Below the pieces are notes generated by a model, which had not been told where the DNA came from, searched no databases, and worked only from the letters and a program-made list of their open reading frames with translations. Positions 60,849-64,000 of a DNA stretch of 64,000 bases are shown here, piece by piece; within the stretch, counting starts at the first letter, position 1, and every line of letters starts with the position of its first letter. Origin of the DNA: Caulochytrium protostelioides (lineage: Eukaryota > Chytridiomycota > Caulochytriomycetes > Caulochytriales > Caulochytriaceae); the NCBI GenBank assembly GCA_003615045.1, contig ML014193.1, positions 1 to 64,000 on the forward strand, read 5' to 3'. The position numbers were made by a program, and so were the translations under genes.

Positions 60849-63658
60849 TGGGGTCGCGTGGGCATGCCGGGGGTGGCGTTCCTTCACGCGTTCACCCTAG
60901 GCTTCGCGGGCTCCAGCATCGCGCAGGCCATCCATCGATTGCTGCGCGCCCGCGCCCCGCTGCGGAGCGATCGGTCATGGCGACCATTACTGCCCCGACT
61001 GAAGGACCGGGTGGCATCGGTGGCAAGGCCGCCTGATGTCGTGGAGGCTCTTGGAAGCCATTTCTTGATTGTATGATGTCAATACACGATTCGGCGGTTC
61101 GATGCCCATGGACTGTTTTTGATCGGTATGGGAAGATGGGCAATGCATGGCGGCAATCATCCGACTCGGACGCGTGCATCTCGACTGGTGTGCAAGGCGT
61201 GTGCTGGCCGTGTTGATGGAAAGTGATGAGAACAGGATCTCGGTGGGACTTTAAATTCAGGCCCCGATCCCACCATTTTCACCACGTTGCCTCGCCGCCC
61301 TGGCAAGACAACGCGGCGAGGCCGGGACGAGCCCGGGGACATTCTGTCTTGATCGTTGTTCTCTCTTTGCAATGTCTCGCCACATACTTCACCTGGGGCG
61401 TCGCGTTTTCGCGTTCTCGCATTCTCGCGTTTTCGCGAGAAGGCATGGGCGATGATATAGTGGATGGCCGGGTGAGCGAGCGAGTTCGCGTGGTGGAATC
61501 AGCCGTTCCGTTATCTCGTTACCCCCTCTTTAGGTAACGGTTCATAGGCGGCCAGTAACGTTTGACAGTACCAGTGAGAATAAGGATTTATCGCCGATTC
61601 GGTCGTGCACGTTCATTTCTCGATGATGGGCAGCAGGTCCCAGGAGGCCGGGACGCGTCCCGCCAGCGGTTCACCACGCTAAGAGCATGGCGTCATGAGG
61701 ACTGCACTCGGGGGAGGAGACACGTGGTGTCGCCCGTGGTGTCGCATCGACGATGACGACGACGAGGTGCCCATGCCCGTCGCATAAACGTCGCAGCGGG
61801 AAAGGTACGAGTGCAGGGGCATGTGTGTCAGAAGCCATGTGGGAAGGGTGCGATCATGCTGTGAAACAGGGAAACCGAGCCACGACTTGCCTCGCAGGCA
61901 TGTAGAGCGACGCTGCTGCGTTGGCCATGGCTCTGCATGAGCTACTGGGGACGAATGTCATGCGCGTATGCGAAATGCACGGCACTCATATGCTCCATCT
62001 TAATTGCAAAAATGCGAATTGCTGTCATATCGTGGCGATGCTGGATTTGCCATGGTTTAACATGAGAACTGGATGAGCAGAGCGATACCAGATCACGTCG
62101 TTGTTGTCTCCGACCCGCCGTATTTGCCTCCCACTTCCTTCTGTCGTGACCATCGCGCTCGTTTGCTGCAATTTCTTCCAGTATCGCTCCGTGCCTCCGA
62201 GTCCTCCGCGATTTGCTGAGCGCTTTCTTTGTTCCGTTCTGCTCCGCTGCGCCGGGTAAGTGTCCAGAATCATAGGATCCCTATGAAAGACCCGTCAAAA
62301 TTCCCTGTCGCGTCTCTGTCATGCGCCAGGCTGCATCTTGTCACGACGCGCATCATGGCACGTACTGTCGATAGGCCACAAGATGGGCGATGACGATCCG
62401 ATGCGATATGGTGCGATACGGTGGGATATGGTGTGATGGGCGCGTGACGTTTCGGTGCATGTTCTTTCCAGCAGCATGGCTGCGGATTCTGCCAGATTCT
62501 GCGCAGGCAGGCGGCACACGGCGAAAGCCCTCCAAGCCCCCGGCCGGAAAGCGGAAAGATAAACCTACAGCCGCCACGGGACCACACTGTTCGATCGATG
62601 TCGCACACTCATCACACGGTCCTGGCACGGTCCTGGCACGTAATTGATGACGCCGCGGGGCAATGCCGGGCGCGAGCGCGGATCGGGGCTTTGCCCTGCT
62701 CGCATTGTTGCCGACAGGTATCGCCGATGGGCGACATGCGGACGATGGTCAGAGCCGGCCGAGCGCCGATCATCGCCTAGCGACCCCAGTCTTGGTGCGG
62801 GGGAGGCGCTACCTAATCGGGCGTCGCGTCATGGGTTCTCCGTGCCGGTGGATGGCTCTCGTTGTTAGCGTGTCGCTGCTGTTGCTCACGTCTCGCATCC
62901 ACATCTCGTGTCCACGACGATGTCGATACATAGGGACGGGTGTGGTCCATGTGCCCGCCTCGAAACACGCTGCCATGCTCTTTCTCTTCTCGGTGAGGCA
63001 GCATCGTCCCGAACAATCTCGCCCACGCGACATCGACGGTGGAAAGAAAATGATAGTGGCCACGACCTGATGTCGTCATGGAAAGCGCAGAGCAGTCGTG
63101 GTGGTAGCCCGAGTCGCGGTGTCACGTCGCGACCACTCACCCCATGGGCCTGCCGAGATATCACGCATCCCAGCGACGCCCGGACATTGGCAAGGCTGCT
63201 GTGGCAAGGGATCATTGTGTGACTGACCCATTCTTTGCATGATTTATCGTTCGTCGCTCATGACCTTCTGTTGGGGCCGGTGGATCTGACTCGGCGCGTC
63301 GCCTCGACGAACCCAACCTTTCACGGCTCTTTCTGGCTCACACGGGTCCGTCCCTCTCTGCGCGCACCTCGCTGCCCACACCTCTCTGCCATTCTCCGCG
63401 CTGTCGCATCGCGTCCAGCCGGCGGAAGAAGCGATCATCGCCCGACCACACACACGCTCGCGCCCACGCTCGCGCCCACGCTCACCCGCTCCCTCACCCA
63501 CGTTTTGCCGATGGCTTGACGGCCTCGCGACTGCTTACGCGTGCTCGTTTATTTGTTTGTTTTTCCGGCAGCGCCGGCAAGCCTCTCGCCTCGCTGGCCC
63601 GTGCCCCGCCATCCTCGCGCGCTCTCTTGTCTCCGTCGCCATCGCCACGGCTACCGCC
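60849..63658. other. Intergenic region with small repeats
   Basis: No gene supported. Contains an 8-bp-stem palindrome at 61422-61441 and a degenerate ~10-bp GATATGGTGC-like array at about 62396-62440. AT content rises near 61960-62320. Confidence 0.45.
61422..61441. repeat. Perfect hairpin TTCTCGCG-TTTT-CGCGAGAA
   Basis: Arms of 8 bases around a TTTT loop, at the end of a CGCGTTTTCGCGTTCTCGC-type run that starts near 61402. Confidence 0.7.
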
Positions 63659-64000
63659 ATGGCCACCGCCATCGTCGTCACGCACATCGTCCCCGCCCAC
63701 GGCCCGCCCACGGACCGGCCGCTGGTGCCGCCCGCCACGGCCACCCGCCCTGCGACTGGCCCGGCCGGGGCCACGCCATCGTTTTGCTCGGCGCCGCCGC
63801 GGCTTCAGCACACGCAGGCCTTGGGCTCGGACGGCGGCTCCGCCTCCGGAAAACGCGCTGGATCAACCAGCTCAGGCTCGCGTCCCCTCGCGCTCGTCCG
63901 AATCACGTGGCATTCGCTCGCCGACGGCCCGATTCCACAACGTGCGTCGTCGCCGCGCAGGATCCATACTTGGCCGCCTTGGCCTTTCTCTTTTTTAGTG
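63659..64000 (+). CDS. Possible gene start running off the right edge
   Basis: ATG 63659 has a strong context (ACCGCCATGGCC) and its frame stays open for 114 codons to the window end, starting MATAIVVTHIVPAHGPPTDR, then Pro/Ala/Thr-rich. A CT-rich leader precedes it. No family is recognisable, and GC bias alone can keep such a frame open, so this is only a candidate. Confidence 0.3.
   Translation, partial: MATAIVVTHIVPAHGPPTDRPLVPPATATRPATGPAGATPSFCSAPPRLQHTQALGSDGGSASGKRAGSTSSGSRPLALVRITWHSLADGPIPQRASSPRRIHTWPPWPFSFLV

Noticed and set aside
1-64000. Giant-virus origin (for example pandoravirus- or medusavirus-like), considered because of high GC, few introns and histone genes
   Set aside because: KGD2 with a mitochondrial presequence and intron, COX19, Atg15 and a Ste12 factor together indicate a fungal nuclear genome.

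Overview
The window is nuclear DNA of a GC-rich fungus. Four things point there: a Ste12-family DNA-binding domain (fungus-specific), an Atg15 lipase, an Apa1/Apa2-type Ap4A phosphorylase, and core histones with a fungal-type H2A core. One clear spliceosomal intron, TATA boxes, long leaders and Kozak-type starts confirm a eukaryotic nuclear genome. Very high GC, few introns and Fanzor relics would fit a zoosporic early-diverging fungus such as a blastocladiomycete, but that placement is inference. Because of the GC bias, long open frames occur on all strands. Only frames with recognisable domains, good start context or protein-like composition are called as genes here.

Layout. 1-1670: 5' part of a secreted von Willebrand A protein with a threonine stalk, running off the left edge. 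2344-3540: two Fanzor relics in opposite orientation. 3748-9706: an orphan 780-residue protein and a CAMK-group kinase, both on the minus strand. 11718-12110: a third Fanzor relic. 12805-14826: an orphan basic protein. 16039-19925: two tandem paralogues of a secreted, probably GPI-anchored family with Thr-rich stalks. 20322-32346: a compact housekeeping block holding COX19, an Old Yellow Enzyme, a possible glycosyltransferase, Atg15, Ap4A phosphorylase, a SET methyltransferase and a PAP2 phosphatase, mostly in convergent or divergent pairs. 33942-39667: an F-box/WD40 protein and the 2-oxoglutarate dehydrogenase E2 subunit with one intron. 40919-44292: divergent histones H2B and H2A, 2.5 kb apart, sharing a promoter element in mirrored orientation. 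45905-47200: the longest Fanzor relic. 47.2-54.1 kb: a gene-poor stretch. 54116-60848: Ste12 factor and PDCD2/Tsr4 ribosome-assembly chaperone. 60849-64000: mostly non-coding, with a possible gene start at the right edge.

The genes do not form one pathway. Three themes recur. The first is surface proteins whose stalk length is set by threonine-codon microsatellites. The second is a decayed family of eukaryotic RNA-guided nucleases (Fanzor) with a conserved non-coding 3' tail ending at TTAA. The third is a histone pair with matching promoter elements and hairpins right after the stop codons. The tail and the surface-protein family are the best candidates for something not yet described.
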